Assembly: GCA_045837725.1 (NCBI GenBank)
Contig: JBEWZL010000146.1
Location: forward strand, 1-64,000
Length of the DNA: 64,000 nt
Source: Vermamoeba vermiformis
Taxonomy: Eukaryota > Tubulinea > Echinamoebida
Direction of reading: 5' to 3'
Shown here: one piece after another, positions 24,986 to 37,508 of the stretch
How the letters are laid out: every line of letters begins with the position of its first letter
Position numbering within the stretch: the first letter of the stretch is position 1
Notes under the pieces: model-generated
Seen by the model: the letters and a program-made list of their open reading frames with translations, nothing else
Database searches by the model: none
What the model was told of the DNA's origin: nothing
Position numbers and translations under genes: made by a program

Positions 24986-27915
24986 CTACTTCTTTTTAAA
25001 CAACGTCGCTATAGAAGCACGTCGCGCCAACGATTTGGCCGACTTGTCCTTCTCAGACTTGGACTTGTCTTTGTCTTTATCCTTCTCTTTGTCCTTCTCT
25101 TTGTCCTTGTCTTTCTTCTCTTTGCGACTGATGCTACTGCCAGACGCGGAGATTTTAAGCAATGAAGGCGAGCCATTGCTGTTCATGTGACCCGATCCCT
25201 CTTTGCTGCCCTTCTCTTGCACCTGCAAGCAAATCACTTCTTGCTCCAGTTCCGATTCTGACAGAACGAGCACGTGTTTGCGCAAATACTCCTCGATGAC
25301 TGGCACGCTGACGAGTTGGTAGTTTTCGGTCTGACATCTGAACACTGACTTCATTACACCAGCGAACAAACGCATCTTGTGGAAGTTCAACAAGCGGTGT
25401 TCATCGTCCCAGTAGTCGTCATTCTCGATAATGGCAATCATGTCGTGCAAGAACACGGCGGGTGGAATAACGAGAGGCGGTGTTGACGCGTTGATTCTTC
25501 GTCTGAGATTGCCCCAACTGCCAACAGGAGACAGCAACTCGTTCAATTGTCGCCATTGTAGCAGCAGTGCCTTGTCAACACCCTTCCACGTCTTCTTCAA
25601 TCGTCCTACGAGGTAGTGGTTGACACCCACGTAGACATCCATAGCTCCGTGGAAATTGTTCAACTCCAACAGACGCATGATGAGGCGAATGAAATTGTTC
25701 AAAGTCACAGTTCTCTTCTTTAGGTGCGGCGTTGAAATGATCTCTGAGGTGACCCACCACGTGATTTTCTTTGAAAAGTCGCTGATTGCGTGAATGGGGT
25801 TGTCGGCTTTCTGCGTGCCTTTTGCGGCCTCGTACAAGTCCGTTGGTCGAATGGTGACAAACATTTTAAAGTGGATCAGTGTCAGTTGTCGCGCTAGTTC
25901 GAGTGGTGACAATTCGATGAAGCTCAAGCGACGCGGGTCAGTCTAAAAACACCGAGTTAGCTCTCTATTACTACGTGTTGCCAATGTGACCATCTTACTA
26001 TCTTCTCGGGGACTGTGGGCGCAGGACTTTCAGCAGGATCGGCGACGAAGCTGATGACTTCTGCTTCCTAAAATAGCCTTGATTAATACGTGTCACGAGG
26101 TTTGAAAGGTTATAATTCGTACTCGCTTAGCTGCAGAGTTCAGTGTCTCTTTCAACAACAAACTCCATTCTCGTGCACTAGGGTTCAACAATTCAGCACC
26201 ACCTTCGAGCTGATCCAAAAAGTCAAACAAAATTGTCTTCATTTCTTCATCAACAAAATCGTAGTGATGCAATCGCAACCATTTCTTGAATACGTTGATA
26301 ACCCTGTATATTTCTAATAAGTACACGCAAAAAACTACATGTTAGACGCACCTCATTTGAATCAAGGGACGATAACCATTCGCTTCCTCGTTGGTTAGAT
26401 TCGAGTTGGACCTCAAAGGATCGAAGAAACTGAACGCGTTAGTTAAGGAACAAAACCTACATTCATTTGTACAATGCACGCGGTAGTGCACGTTTAAAAA
26501 TACCCAAAAAAAGGGAAAATTCCGTAATTAAATGGTCGCAAGGATACTAGTCAATCAATAGCTTCAATAACTCTACAGAGGTGATGAAGTGTTTGTGCGT
26601 GGCGAGGAAAATTTCGATGTAGTCCTTATCTATTGAATTAAAAATAAAAATTAGTAACATTGCCGAAATTTAATTAATGGCAACCGATTATATTAAATTT
26701 GAAACGTAATTATCGCAGTGAATCATGTCGTGTAAGGACGTTGAAATTAAAATATTCAACTCATACCTTGAACTTTGTGATCGGCAAGACAGGTTAATAG
26801 CTTATTTAATGTTCCCGCATATACCAATTTTTCGGCATCTTCGTCTTTATAAACTACATCTGCTTGTTCGATGGTGGTTGCAGAAGAGCGAATCGACCTG
26901 TCAAAACGTCGATCAGCAAAATGATTTTCGACCGTTTTGGCGGTAAACTTACGATAGCTTCTCGTTGATATCAGTAAGTGATACAGGTGACATTGGTCGC
27001 AGTTCAGAGCTGCGGCGCGCGTGATTTCTTAACCTGAGCTTCTCCTGAAACCTTCGGGCTTGCTCCCTGGCAATCTGATCTCTTTTTTCTTCCCAAACGT
27101 TCCATAAATATTCACTTATCATACCTAACGTGATTATTAGGATTAACAAGTGCACAGATAAAGAGCAAATCTTTTGATAAAATAATAGCAATATTATGAC
27201 CGTAAGACTTACCAAGACCCGGAACATTAAAGTCGGCGTCAATATTACCAAATTCCCATGTATTCAAGTATGGGACCGAGTTAGATCGCTTCAAAGTGAA
27301 CAAAAAGTTGCCTCGTTCAGCGCGTGTCTTGATTTGCTCTGCTTCTCTTGCTGACTTTTCTCCTTTTTCTTCTTGTTCGAATACTGCTTGGGCAGTGATA
27401 ATGGATTGTCGGCTGCGGCTTCTCGAAGGTCGATCTGTTTGTGGCAATTCGAATTGTTTCATAGCGGCACTCACAGATCCGGCCCTCATCGTGCGGTAGA
27501 AGCTCATATGTCTCTCTTTTGGTGACGGCGTTCTTTCTATAGGTCCCTCTAATCCACCTTCAGGTATTTTTAATCGCGCTACTGAGTTTGGGCGTGTCAA
27601 CTTCTTGTCTGATTTGTGACGGTGAGATTTGACTGTGGCCTTTTTATGCAGCGTTTCCTTTCGCGGAGAAGTTGGTGTGATTATTGTCGAAAGAGAGGAC
27701 TTCAGAGACCTCGGGCTTCCATTAGAATCTTCATTGATCGGGTCCAATCCAGATTCTGTTTCTTTTTTGGGGTGACGAATAATCATGGAATTTGATTTGC
27801 TAAATGATTTAGAACGATGTCCTGATACTTTTGCTTTTGTATGTAATGATAGATCGCTTGCGCTGGAACGCATCATGACTGGTCCACTGCCAATCGTGTC
27901 ATTATTCTTCTCCAT
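24986..27915 (-). CDS. Ras guanine nucleotide exchange factor (REM + Cdc25 domains)
   Basis: Start ATG is at 27915 and the stop is at 24986. Residues 1 to about 270 are disordered and Ser/Arg-rich, with basic patches. A REM/RasGEF_N domain follows, spread over several small exons (about 26.1-27.1 kb). The catalytic Cdc25-homology domain lies at 24.99-25.95 kb, with LSPLELARQLTLIHFKMF, NHYLVGRLKKTWKG and LLNFHKMRLFAGVM. The C-terminus is a run of Lys-Asp/Lys-Glu repeats ending ALARRASIATLFKKK, possibly membrane-binding. RasGEFs activate Ras, the upstream partner of class I PI3K, one of which is encoded 10 kb away. That the first exon (27112-27915) belongs to the same gene is inferred from in-phase splicing to LGMISEYLWN. 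Confidence 0.83.
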
Positions 27916-28514
27916 GGTAAGCAGACACTAAGCGAAATAATGACACTACAGCACTTTCAATGATATGATTGCGAGTTTGCTTTGTGTGTTGATTGATTTT
28001 CTAACGTAAACAAACTGCGCAGAAAACGCGAAACTCGACACAAAATTTCGACCTACGTTTGCATCAACAATACACTATTTAATTGCAGTGATGGCAATAT
28101 ACAACATGAACCGCGAAAAGAGGTGCAGTGATGTTACCAAGACCCTTCAAATTGAATCAACGGAGAAATGTCACAGGTGAAATGACAGGCTCGCAATCTC
28201 ACAGCCCTGCAGCTGCAACCGTGCCCTAGGAATAGGCATTGCTGTCTCGTGATCAACGATATATGCAGCACTGATGATTAACTAGTTTGACAACTCAATA
28301 GTGAGATCAACGCGATTCATAAAAATCAGCTACGTAGCCCACCTCAATTCAATAGGCAGCTGTTTTCGTTAAGTGTTGGTGTTGCGTGCTAATATGTTGT
28401 CGTGTGCTTCACAGAATTAAGCAAATAAATAGTGCGTGCTCGATAATTTTGTTAACAAGCTGAAGCTACTTTTGGCAAACACAAGGGTGCGTGGCATTAG
28501 TAGCTGTGTATAAT
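27916..28514. other. Divergent intergenic region (599 bp)
   Basis: This is one of the longest gene-free gaps in the window, between the RasGEF start and the small coiled-coil gene start. It holds the two promoters. Between about 28090 and 28260 it contains a less AT-rich patch with two GTGATG-like words. No RNA gene could be established from it. Confidence 0.4.
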
Positions 28515-29210
28515 ATGGAGAAAGATCGAGATACACTGCGAGGGCAGACGGATGAGTCAAACCCCGATGCAGGTACGGTGTTAGTTTCATACGAAGCCAA
28601 TTATAGTGGACAAACTCGATAAATATACTGGCATTACAAATAGCAGAGTTTGTCTATTCTCTTGCAACAGCCAAACAATAATAATACAATTTTAAATTTA
28701 TTATTGCGTTTATATTCTGCAATATTTTCGTTATAATCAATAAATCGTACTAAATAATATGTAGATTAATTATTTGTTAATATTACACGAGCAACAGATT
28801 AATTAATTTCATGACCGTTATTGCGATCGACGTGCTAGAAACTCATATTGCATTCGATTACAGACTTTGGCAAGCAATTTTCTGAATCAGAAAATTCTAT
28901 GGAGGATCTTTATCAAAAGATTCAGAGTTTGACTATTTCAATGGAGAAATCTAAAGGCAAAGTTGCAGATTCAGAATACGCAGTACTCCTGCAAGAACGA
29001 GAAAAATTACTTGCACGATTAAATGAAGCTAAGAAAAAATTGGATATGGTTAGGCTGAAGCTTCTTCAGCTCGCAGAGGAAGACGGCATCCCGAGTTCAC
29101 CAACCGCCTCTTTCGTTGGCTTGAATAATGCAGCCTTGAATCTCATAGCAGCCTCAGCGAACCCTGGTCAATCGACATCACCGACAGAAGACAAGATGGA
29201 CCACCAATAA
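28515..29210 (+). CDS. Small coiled-coil protein, unrecognised
   Basis: Two exons, 28515-28571 and 28864-29210, join in phase across a 292 bp AT-rich intron and give about 133 residues. Residues about 35-95 form a regular coiled coil (MEDLYQKIQSL, LLARLNEAKKKLDMVRLKLL). The remainder is low complexity, with Ser/Pro and Asn/Ala, ending in EDKMDHQ. There is no signal peptide or membrane segment. The protein could be a small subunit of a cytoskeletal or trafficking complex, but no family was recognised. Confidence 0.6.
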
Positions 29211-29459
29211 ACAGCGAATAATGAAAGGAATCCGGATGCAGCAAAACTACCGGCTTTCTTTCAGTGTAGATTTATGTTTCTTTTACTGTACGAATAAACC
29301 AATTTTTTCATTGTTGTAACTTGCCACCGAGCACTAACACCCACGAGCCCAGCAACAAACACGTGCGGACTATTTTTGTAACGGACACATGCAACGGTCA
29401 AATTTGTGAGGCGGCAAAACATTCTTCTTCTGAGAACTGCACTGCGACACAACAATGCC

Positions 29460-30581
29460 ATGAGTGCAGTATTAGAGACATATGACGAATATTGGAGCGA
29501 TATCAAGGCAGCACTGGGTCGGCCACTGCCAGAGAAGGTCTTGGTAGCGAGATTGAAAAAGGTACATCGTCTAATCTGACTTAGGTTGGCTTTGAAAATT
29601 GCGTAAATAATTTTCTGATGTACATAAATATATGAATAACGATTATTTAGGTCGTTGAGGAAGAGCCTAAGCTACAGAAAATCCTAGAATATTTTCAGAC
29701 CAGAAATCTTTTAAGATCTTACCAATATGGCTCCGTTGAGTCTTCTCTCGTGTTATACTATCTACCAGGTACACATGATACATACACGATCGGCTGTTTT
29801 ATTCTGACGCTTTAAAGTTGAAGGCACCACCGTGTCAAGTCCGGTGCCCTCACTCAAGTTGCCAGAGCCTGAAAAGACTTGCGGCCACAGCTTAGATGCA
29901 GATGACGCAAAAGAGAATGGCGAGGTCAACTCCTCAACACCACCTAGCTCTCAATCTAAATCCAATCCCGTGACACCGGCCAAACTAAGTCCGAGCAGCA
30001 ATCATCTCAACAGACCGATGAGTGACTCGTTGCGGCAAAAGTTGAAGCGAAGACGACCACTGCACTCACCAACAACATCGGCCACTAACAGTGACGAGCC
30101 GAGCGGTGAGTCACCTGTCAAGAAACAGCGCACTTCCCTACACGGGCCACCGCGTAACATTCATCCTGTGAGTACTGCCCACTACCACATAACGACGACA
30201 CTAACCTCATTCAAGGGTGAGGTGTCAGAACGCGAGAAAGAGCGACGATTGCGCGTAGAACTGTTTGAGAAGAAGAGTGCCCTGGTCAGACTCAACAACA
30301 AAATTCAAACGAAGAAGAACTCGTTGGCCAAGAGGGCAAGTTCTTACTGTCGTAATCAAACTCAAGAGGCACTGACTAACTCATTTGCACAGGACGAGAT
30401 TGAGCACCTGACTGCACTCATCGACAAGTGGCGTTCAGTGTGTCAAGAGGCCCTCATGGAGCTGTTGGCACATCAGAACAGACACAGCATCGAGCCCGTG
30501 TCACTCGGTCAGTTGCTTCAAACCTTTCATATCGAGCCGAGCCTGTTGCACTACGCAGCTGACATTGATGCTTTTAAGTAA
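29460..30581 (+). CDS. SFR1: SFR1/Mei5-like recombination accessory protein
   Basis: The start ATG 29460 and three exons give about 320 residues. The C-terminal 100 residues match the Swi5-dependent recombination repair protein 1 (SFR1/Mei5) pattern: a coiled coil, then LTALIDKWRSVCQEALMEL, then the short end domain LGQLLQTFHIEPSLLHY. SFR1 forms a complex with Swi5 that stabilises Rad51/Dmc1 filaments during homologous recombination. The N-terminal half has a short structured part (about residues 1-75) and a disordered Ser/Pro-rich middle, typical of the family's DNA-binding N-terminus. No Swi5 is present in the window. The call depends on the C-terminal pattern. Confidence 0.65.
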
Positions 30582-30723
30582 GCACTGGTCATGGGCTGTG
30601 CTAGCATTTTGGCGCCTTGTACATAATTGTTTTGGTTTGATTTTTTTTGTTGACATAATCGTTAGATGTAAATAGTCATGAAGAGGTGACAATAAATTCT
30701 GTAAATACGCGTATTTGTACATA

Positions 30724-32757
30724 ATGGAAGTACGTTGTTCGAGTCAGCAATGCTTGCGGCACCTCAGCGAACTACAAAAACAACTGGATGCCTCGCTTGC
30801 AAGTCATCAACAGCGTTTGAAAAATCCACATAATATAGACACGAATGTAAATAGAGTAGATTTAGCAAGTTTCAAGCTGGAGTGGATCTTCGAAAAGGTA
30901 AATATTTTTCTTTTTCGTGTGCACGCAATAACAATGCATATTTCCCACCATTGCATTCAATCCAAGCTAATATTTATTTAATAATAATATTTGTTACGTC
31001 AGGTCGATGATACAGATCCATTATTTCTAGATCTATCCTTGCTGCGCCTCTATATCCTGTCCAAATTGTTCAAGCTATCAAATTCGACAAAAATACTCGA
31101 CGAGAAGTCCATGGATCATATACAGCTAGTTGTCAAGCAGATTGTTGACTCAAAATTGCCGTCGATAGTAAGTCAATTACAGCTCTGCCGCTCAGTACTA
31201 AGATTAAGAATAGATCACCTGGCTGGAGTCAAGTGACGAACTTATCGGATACACCACTGTAAATACACTGATCGATATTTGTTTGACACCTGTGACGAGC
31301 CACATTACTGCCAACCTCTATATGGACCTCGTGCGTCATGCCACACTCACCGCGAGCACAACTACAAAACACGCCTTATCAGCGCGTATATTGACTCTAT
31401 TCATTAAGCAACTGAAGCTGGCACTTAAGGCGATCAAAGTTGAAACTGATGACGGTGAAATCAACACAAACAATGTGCAGTACAATGAAGCCATGAAAAT
31501 AGTGTCTTTATTTGGAAATTCAGCAGAAGTTCGCGCTGAACTACTCAAACATAACAGCGAGGATAATGTGCGATCGAATATTGAGTTATATATTCTGATA
31601 CTCAAACTATTGACGTACTTGGACGACGAGCACGTGCCTGCACAACACGCATTGAATTTCAAACTGAACATTGTTCGTGATTGTTTGTTTGTGCTTGGCT
31701 CAAAGATTACTACAGAGCACTCACATTTGACCATCAAGAAGTACTTGCGATTGTGCGCACTCCTGACGAGTGTGCTCTCATTGGCGGATCTCCAACAAGT
31801 AGCGAATGTCTTGAATCAGTTCATCGGAGGAATATTTAAAGGGTCTTCTGCAGATGAGTCTTCCATATTTGGTCAACAAACAGCACTGGCCACTCGAAGA
31901 CTGTTCATCTTACTTGTGCTAGATATTACGAAGAATCTATTGGCCAATCTGTCCAGCACTGAACACGTGACTCTACTTTCTAGAATTGGAAGTACAACTG
32001 TGTCGTTATTGAAAGATTTTTCATCGAAGGAGCTAATGAGTGCATTCTTTGAGCTATTTCAAGAGCAAGATGACGACCTAATGACAGGACTGTGGCACTG
32101 GCTGTCAGTGTATACTCAATGGAATCTCAATACGTATGTGACAATCAGAATCAGTACATTTGTGACAGTTACTAATATCGTTCCTAGAACACAACAGGTG
32201 CTTGGACAGCAATTGCCTCAAGAACTCATCGAAGGTGTTACCAAATTACTATCAACGTTTCATCCTCACGCGATGTTTCACGAACTTCTCGCTGTGGTTG
32301 ATTTTGATCACAACGTGCTTCTTGACTTTCTGGTTAGCAATGAGACCGACTTCTTGTTGTATTTGTTGCAGTAAGTATTGTAATGATCATTAAGTGCCTT
32401 GTGCTGAGACATTATTCCAGGTATTTGAAGTACGTGTCAACGGATTGGACTGGCTTTACAAAGATAATGGCGCAATTTGATTCGAACGAAGCAGCACAGT
32501 ATTTAGAAGAAGCGAAGAATAGTGGTATGAGCGAAGAGTCCAAACGCGAGCTCGAAGAAATGTTGCTGTCTATGAGCAAGTTAAATATCAACACGAGCAT
32601 GCAAGTCGATTCAGACGAAGTCAAGCGCGTGATTGATGTGATCCACAAGCTTGGTGTGGCGATAAATCGACTCGTGGCCAAAGATCTGTTTCCGTACAAC
32701 ATTTCACCTCTGCTCAAATGGATTGCAACAATGGAGAGGCTCTACAATCAAAAGTAA
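30724..32757 (+). CDS. Lines (LINS1)-like protein
   Basis: ATG 30724 opens a protein of roughly 590 residues in six or so exons. It is alpha-helical throughout (VDDTDPLFLDLSLLRLYIL, LMTGLWHWLSVY). Its best family clues are the region ending FDHNVLLDFLVSNETDFLLYLL, which resembles the N-terminal Lines domain, and the last 40 residues (AINRLVAKDLFPYNISPLLK), which resemble the C-terminal Lines domain. Lines proteins are poorly understood; the animal gene affects segment polarity and cognition. An alternative is an unrelated HEAT-like helical scaffold. The stop is 32 bp from the convergent APC6 stop. Confidence 0.55.
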
Positions 32758-32789
32758 ACAGCAAAGGTTGTTAATTATTTCGCGTTGTT

Positions 32790-35075
32790 TTATTGCTCGT
32801 CATCATCGTCTATGCCTTCAACATCGTTCATATTGTCGCCAGAGGGCTCTTCAAATTCTTCCGTATGTAGACCACGCAGCTCTCGTATATCTAGCTGCAC
32901 ACTGGAGGCAAAGTCTTCAGTGAGACTGTCTTCGAGGGCCATCTGCAACATCTCGTGCGCGAATGTGTCCTCGCTGTTGAGACCCAAGGCTTCGTGGTAG
33001 ATGTCAATGGCCTCCATGACATTGCCCTGCAAGTGGTGCGTGAATGCAATTGCAGTGTAAATGCTCGCTCGGTGTGCCCCTGCTTGCGTGAGTGATTGAG
33101 CCCATTGATAGCACGCCATGGCCTTGTCGTATTGTCTGAACATTAGATTAGAGGCAGCTCGTTAACTACAACAAATCAAATGTACGTACTTTAGTTTCCT
33201 GTAGCAGTGACCCAAGTTGAACACGGTCGGTTCCCAGCTGTCTTGCAGCGTGTCTTTGTTGCGCATGTCGTTGGTGACGAGTTTGAGTGCCTTCTCGAAG
33301 TGTGCTGTAGCGTCGTTGATGTACTTGTTGCGGAAGTAAATCACGCCGAGTTCGTTGTACACGAGTGGATCAAACGGACAAATCTCTTTGGCTTTCAACA
33401 AGAACTCTTGTGCCAGTGCGTAGTTGTTTGCACGCACAAGTTCCATGCCGATGCACAGCGAGGGCAAGTGCGAGCTGTGTTTGACACGTGTCAATGACAT
33501 GTCAACGACGGACAGATTCACTTACCCGTGAAGAATTCTCGCGGCTGATCGATAAGCAGCCATGGCTTGGTCGTGCTCGCCTTCTTGCGCGAATGAATGG
33601 CCAAAGCCGAGCCAGCCTGCACCGAAATCTCGGTTCATTGACGTGGATTTGCTGAATTTAGATTAGTAAGGTGGAGTTAGTTGCATATTAAATAAGACTT
33701 ACCTGAAGTATCGTCGTGCATTTTCATAGTTACCAATCAAATAATAATAACAGCCCACCGCGTACCAAGCGACGTACAGATCTGGATGATTATCCACCAA
33801 TTTGTGCGCGCAATAAAACAGTTCGTTCTTCAAGTTCAATTCTACCATGCATGAGATATGAATGACAAGTGCATTTGAAAAATTGTGCGGATCTTCGTTG
33901 AGAATTCTGAAAAAGTGCTTGTCAGATTGTTATTCTGGTATTATTATACGCACTTCTTAGTAATAGCATAGGCCTTGTCGAATTGATTGTGGTAGAAATA
34001 GTTCTCAGCTTGGCTCGTCAGCACATCTTCGTCGTTAGTAAGCTGTAGTTTCTGTTGCACGAGTTTTTGAACTTGATCCAGATCTGCTTGTGGTTTATAC
34101 TGCGAGGTATATTAGATACAAGTTATATATGATGCTATGATAGTATACTACCTTCATGAACTTCATGGCGTACAATTCTTTGAGCCATTCGTCTTCTTTT
34201 TGGAAAGTCAAAGTTTTCATCAACTCCATTTCTGTGGGACGCAATTAATATGGCAATGTATTTAACATTCGCAGTATATGAATTACCTTCTTTGGCAGTC
34301 AACATCGAGTTACTTGTTAATCGTTCAAGTGCCTGCCAGATCGGTCAGTACAAAGTTAGATCTGACTTTGCGTAATGACTGAATATGATATTAGAGGCAT
34401 TATATATACCTCGAAGCAGTGTACATCAGCCACAATCGCTTTTTGATACCACAGCGCGGCTTTTTGTCTGTTTTCAAGGGCTTCAAATGCACGACCACGC
34501 AAGTAAAACAGCGCTGACTTCATCTGCGGTCAATTAATAGGCATTTGTTAATACAACACTATAGTACAACTTATTTAACTATATTAAGCCGTACCTTGAC
34601 GTCAGGCGTGTCCAATCGATTATCTTCGCCAAGAATTTCCAAACAGTCGCCCCACTCGTTGCATTCAGCCTAATAATCGTGCGGTGAGTAACATATCAAT
34701 ACTTATAGTAATATAATCATTAGTATTACCTTGCAGCGGACATATAAATACATATATTTTACATTTGAGCGGTGCAAGTTCTCTTTCTCCAATAAATGAC
34801 TTGCTCGGCGATATTGTTTGGCAGCAAAATATGCTTGAGCCAATTGATATACATCTTCGGGATTTTCTATCGAATAGAATTACGTTAATAATTTAATTAT
34901 TAATTTTATTTTAATTCTAAGCAAGTTGAAGTGTGCTCCTTAGCACACATTAATTATACTTACTTTTAGAAAGCGAAACTAATTTATTTGCGAAGAAGAT
35001 CGCCTGATTGTGCAGATGGTTATCGAGCGCTTCTCTGATGAGAGTGCGAAGCTGAACGATAGTCTTGTCATCCAT
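32790..35075 (-). CDS. CDC16: Anaphase-promoting complex subunit APC6/CDC16
   Basis: ATG 35075 and a stop at 32790 bracket a gene of about 12 small exons. The exons encode tandem TPR repeats along the whole protein. The central and C-terminal repeats match CDC16: LPSLCIGMELVRANNYALA, DPLVYNELGVIYFRNKYI, WEPTVFNLGHCYRKLK and AIDIYHEALGLNSEDTFA. CDC16 is a homodimeric TPR scaffold of the APC/C E3 ubiquitin ligase that drives mitotic exit. The acidic tail (GIDDDDEQ) is also seen in other CDC16 proteins. An intron carries one copy of the TGACACGTGTCA palindrome (33483-33494). Confidence 0.85.
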
Positions 35076-35215
35076 ATTGTACTCGGTATGGTGTAACCTA
35101 TGCTAGCTCTACTCACAGCTTGCTTATATAATTTAAAAATTGAAATTAGAAATGGCGCGAAAATTGGCGACTAAAATTACGAATTTTATTTAGCGCTACG
35201 CTGAGACATTAACGC

Positions 35216-35678
35216 TCATTCCTCGAACAAGAAGTGCTCATTATTGTCTTTAAGGAAGTCCTTGCTAGCAGGAGTCGGTAGGCGCGGCGTACTGCTTTGA
35301 GAGAACGAAATGCGCGGAGTTGGAGTACGAGGCGGATTCAGCGCAGTAGACATGCCGTCGATCAACTTCGCAGTGATATGCAAGCCTAAGTAACATTATT
35401 AACGCGTTATAATCCTCTCAGTCGTTACCTAAGTCCAAGTAGCTCGAGGATGCGGCGATATGTCGTTCATTCGCGAGGAATTGTTCTTGAAAGGCCTCTA
35501 GTACAAATGTTCAGCGTTGAAATACCAATATTATATATACATTACCTATCTTGCGAATTTCTTCGTATAAGTTGCGGTAGAAGGTCTCTGGATGCGAGTT
35601 AGACTCAGTACAAAGCAAGGGCTGCTTACCTTTGTCGAGAGACTTGGCAAGCTCTTCGTAGTGTGGTTGTGGTTCCAT
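35216..35678 (-). CDS. Small protein of unknown family
   Basis: The minus-strand ATG at 35678 starts a gene of about four exons giving roughly 110-115 residues. Parts read MEPQPHYEELAKSLDK, FYRNLYEEIRKI, a short helix (EAFQEQFLANERHIAAS) and a Pro/Thr-rich tail (NPPRTPTPRISFSQS, RLPTPASKDF). The TPTP and RLPTP sites could be kinase targets. No family was recognised; it could be a subunit of a kinetochore, mediator or similar complex. It lies 140 bp downstream-to-upstream of APC6 in the same direction and 292 bp from the divergent AMPK gamma start. Confidence 0.55.
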
Positions 35679-35970
35679 GTCGTGAGTTGAAATTAGAATG
35701 AAGTGTTTTCTTCGTTACAAAACTCTACCTCCAGTACGCGAGCACGTGATCATGTCTAAAAATGGAAATTCTAGTACATGCTCATTAGCTGCACTTGTCG
35801 AATTTATTAGAATGATCTCGAATATATTATAAGGCGCAATATAGTCACATTATTGGGGTCAGCGGTTATCCTCGCTGTGTCAAGTTAGAAATTTTGTTCG
35901 TAAAAGCTTTTTAGTTTTATAACCAACACAAACACAATCGGGTGACTCAAATATTATACGCACTTAGTCC

Positions 35971-37432
35971 ATGGATCAAATGTTCAACATCGATCTGGAG
36001 GCGGAAAGGGACCGAAAAGACTCAATTACCAAGCCCTTTCCTGTCCGTGCCAGATCTCGAGCCGAGGAAAAGGATCGCATAAGACTACGTGACGACTCAT
36101 TATTATCAGCACAACGAGTGGCTGATTTTTTGGGTTCCTTCAATTGCTTTGATTTGATGCCGCAATCCAGCAAGGTTGTAGTTCTAGATACGAAGGTGAC
36201 TATTGGTGTGGCCGTTAGGGCACTTGAAGAAAACGGTAAATTTCACTATTAAATATTAAATATAAGTGCTATAAAGCAAATTTTTATTTTCAAATTTAGA
36301 AATTATTTTCATATTCTAGAGCTTTCTATAAATAAATAAATTGCCAATATGTGATAACCGAATATAATATACGACGTATTAATTATTTCCCAAATTTTAG
36401 ACTTACACTCAGCCCCGCTGTGGGATTCGAAAGAAAAAGACTTCGTTGGATTCCTTTCTCTACTTGACTTGGTCAATTTTTTAGTGCATTTTTATCACGA
36501 GTCAAATAATAAAATCAAAGAAACAATGGATGGACACGTGGATCCGCTGCTGCAAAACTATAATAATCTCGGTCAATCAATTGAAAAACAGAAAATCAGC
36601 TGGTGTCGTGGTACGTCAAAAAAATATTCATAGCGCCTATTTTAATATTAATCTTCATAATAGACGCGATACCAGTATTTACAAAGCCCACAGAATTCAT
36701 AAACATTGAGCCCAGTGACACGCTATTAGAAGCAGTGCAATTGTTCGTCAAATACAAAATTCACCGACTGCCAGTGATTGACAGAGAGGAGCAGAATTCA
36801 ATCTTGTACATATTAACACCAATGCGTATATTAGTCTTCTTGTTGAAAGTCGTACGTACCACGCACTTTTTGCTGTCAAATCTCGAGTCTAATGTCCGCA
36901 CAGATGACGACTCGCATGCACATATTTAGTCAGAGCATAGAAGAGCTCTCTGTAGGCAGTTTTGATTCAGTGGCTGCACTAGGACTGCACAGCACATTGA
37001 TCCAAGTGTTGGATCTGATGATCAAAAAAAGTATTTCCATAGTGCCGATTGTCGATGAGAACGGCGTGGTGGTCGATGTGTTTTATAAGAGCGACATTAT
37101 AGTACGTATAAACAACTCATACTTGTCAATTCTAACGATGTGCTAGTACATTGCAAACACGAAACAATTTGACTACTTGGACAAGCCTATCAAAGAGACA
37201 TTAGCACTCAAGGTACTAATGAAGTTACAGTATTAGCTGTGTTACTAACAGGCGCTATAATTAGAATGTAGATAAAGAGCGCAAAGTAACGTGTCTGTTG
37301 TCTGACACGTTAGAAATGGTGAGCAACAGAATGCTCGAGAACAGATTGCAAAGTCTCGTGTGCGTGGATTCAGAGAACAGACCCGTAGGTGTGATCACGA
37401 TGGGTGATATGATGCGATTCTTTCTGAGTTGA
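35971..37432 (+). CDS. AMP-activated protein kinase gamma subunit (CBS domains)
   Basis: ATG 35971 and several exons give about 330 residues forming four CBS modules. Signatures are LFTVLPQS-like DLMPQSSKVVVLD at the first module, DFVGFLSLLDLVNFLVHFY, FVKYKIHRLPVID, KKSISIVPIVDENG and VCVDSENRPVGVITMGD. The arrangement matches SNF4/AMPK gamma, which binds AMP, ADP or ATP and regulates the kinase of energy stress. The short N-terminus (about 60 residues) is charged. The final exon has the phrase LLSDTLEMVSNRML typical of the last CBS. It converges on the F-box/LRR gene with 76 bp between stops. Confidence 0.85.
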
Positions 37433-37508
37433 ATTTGACACCAGCGATCACAACCACCACTCCTCATGTAAAATAAAATCTTCAAGCCAAGCTTAGCGGT
37501 CAATTTAT

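Noticed and set aside
28090-28260. Possible snoRNA-like patch with GTGATG words
   Set aside because: No matched box D, terminal stem or guide region could be identified; the signal is too weak.
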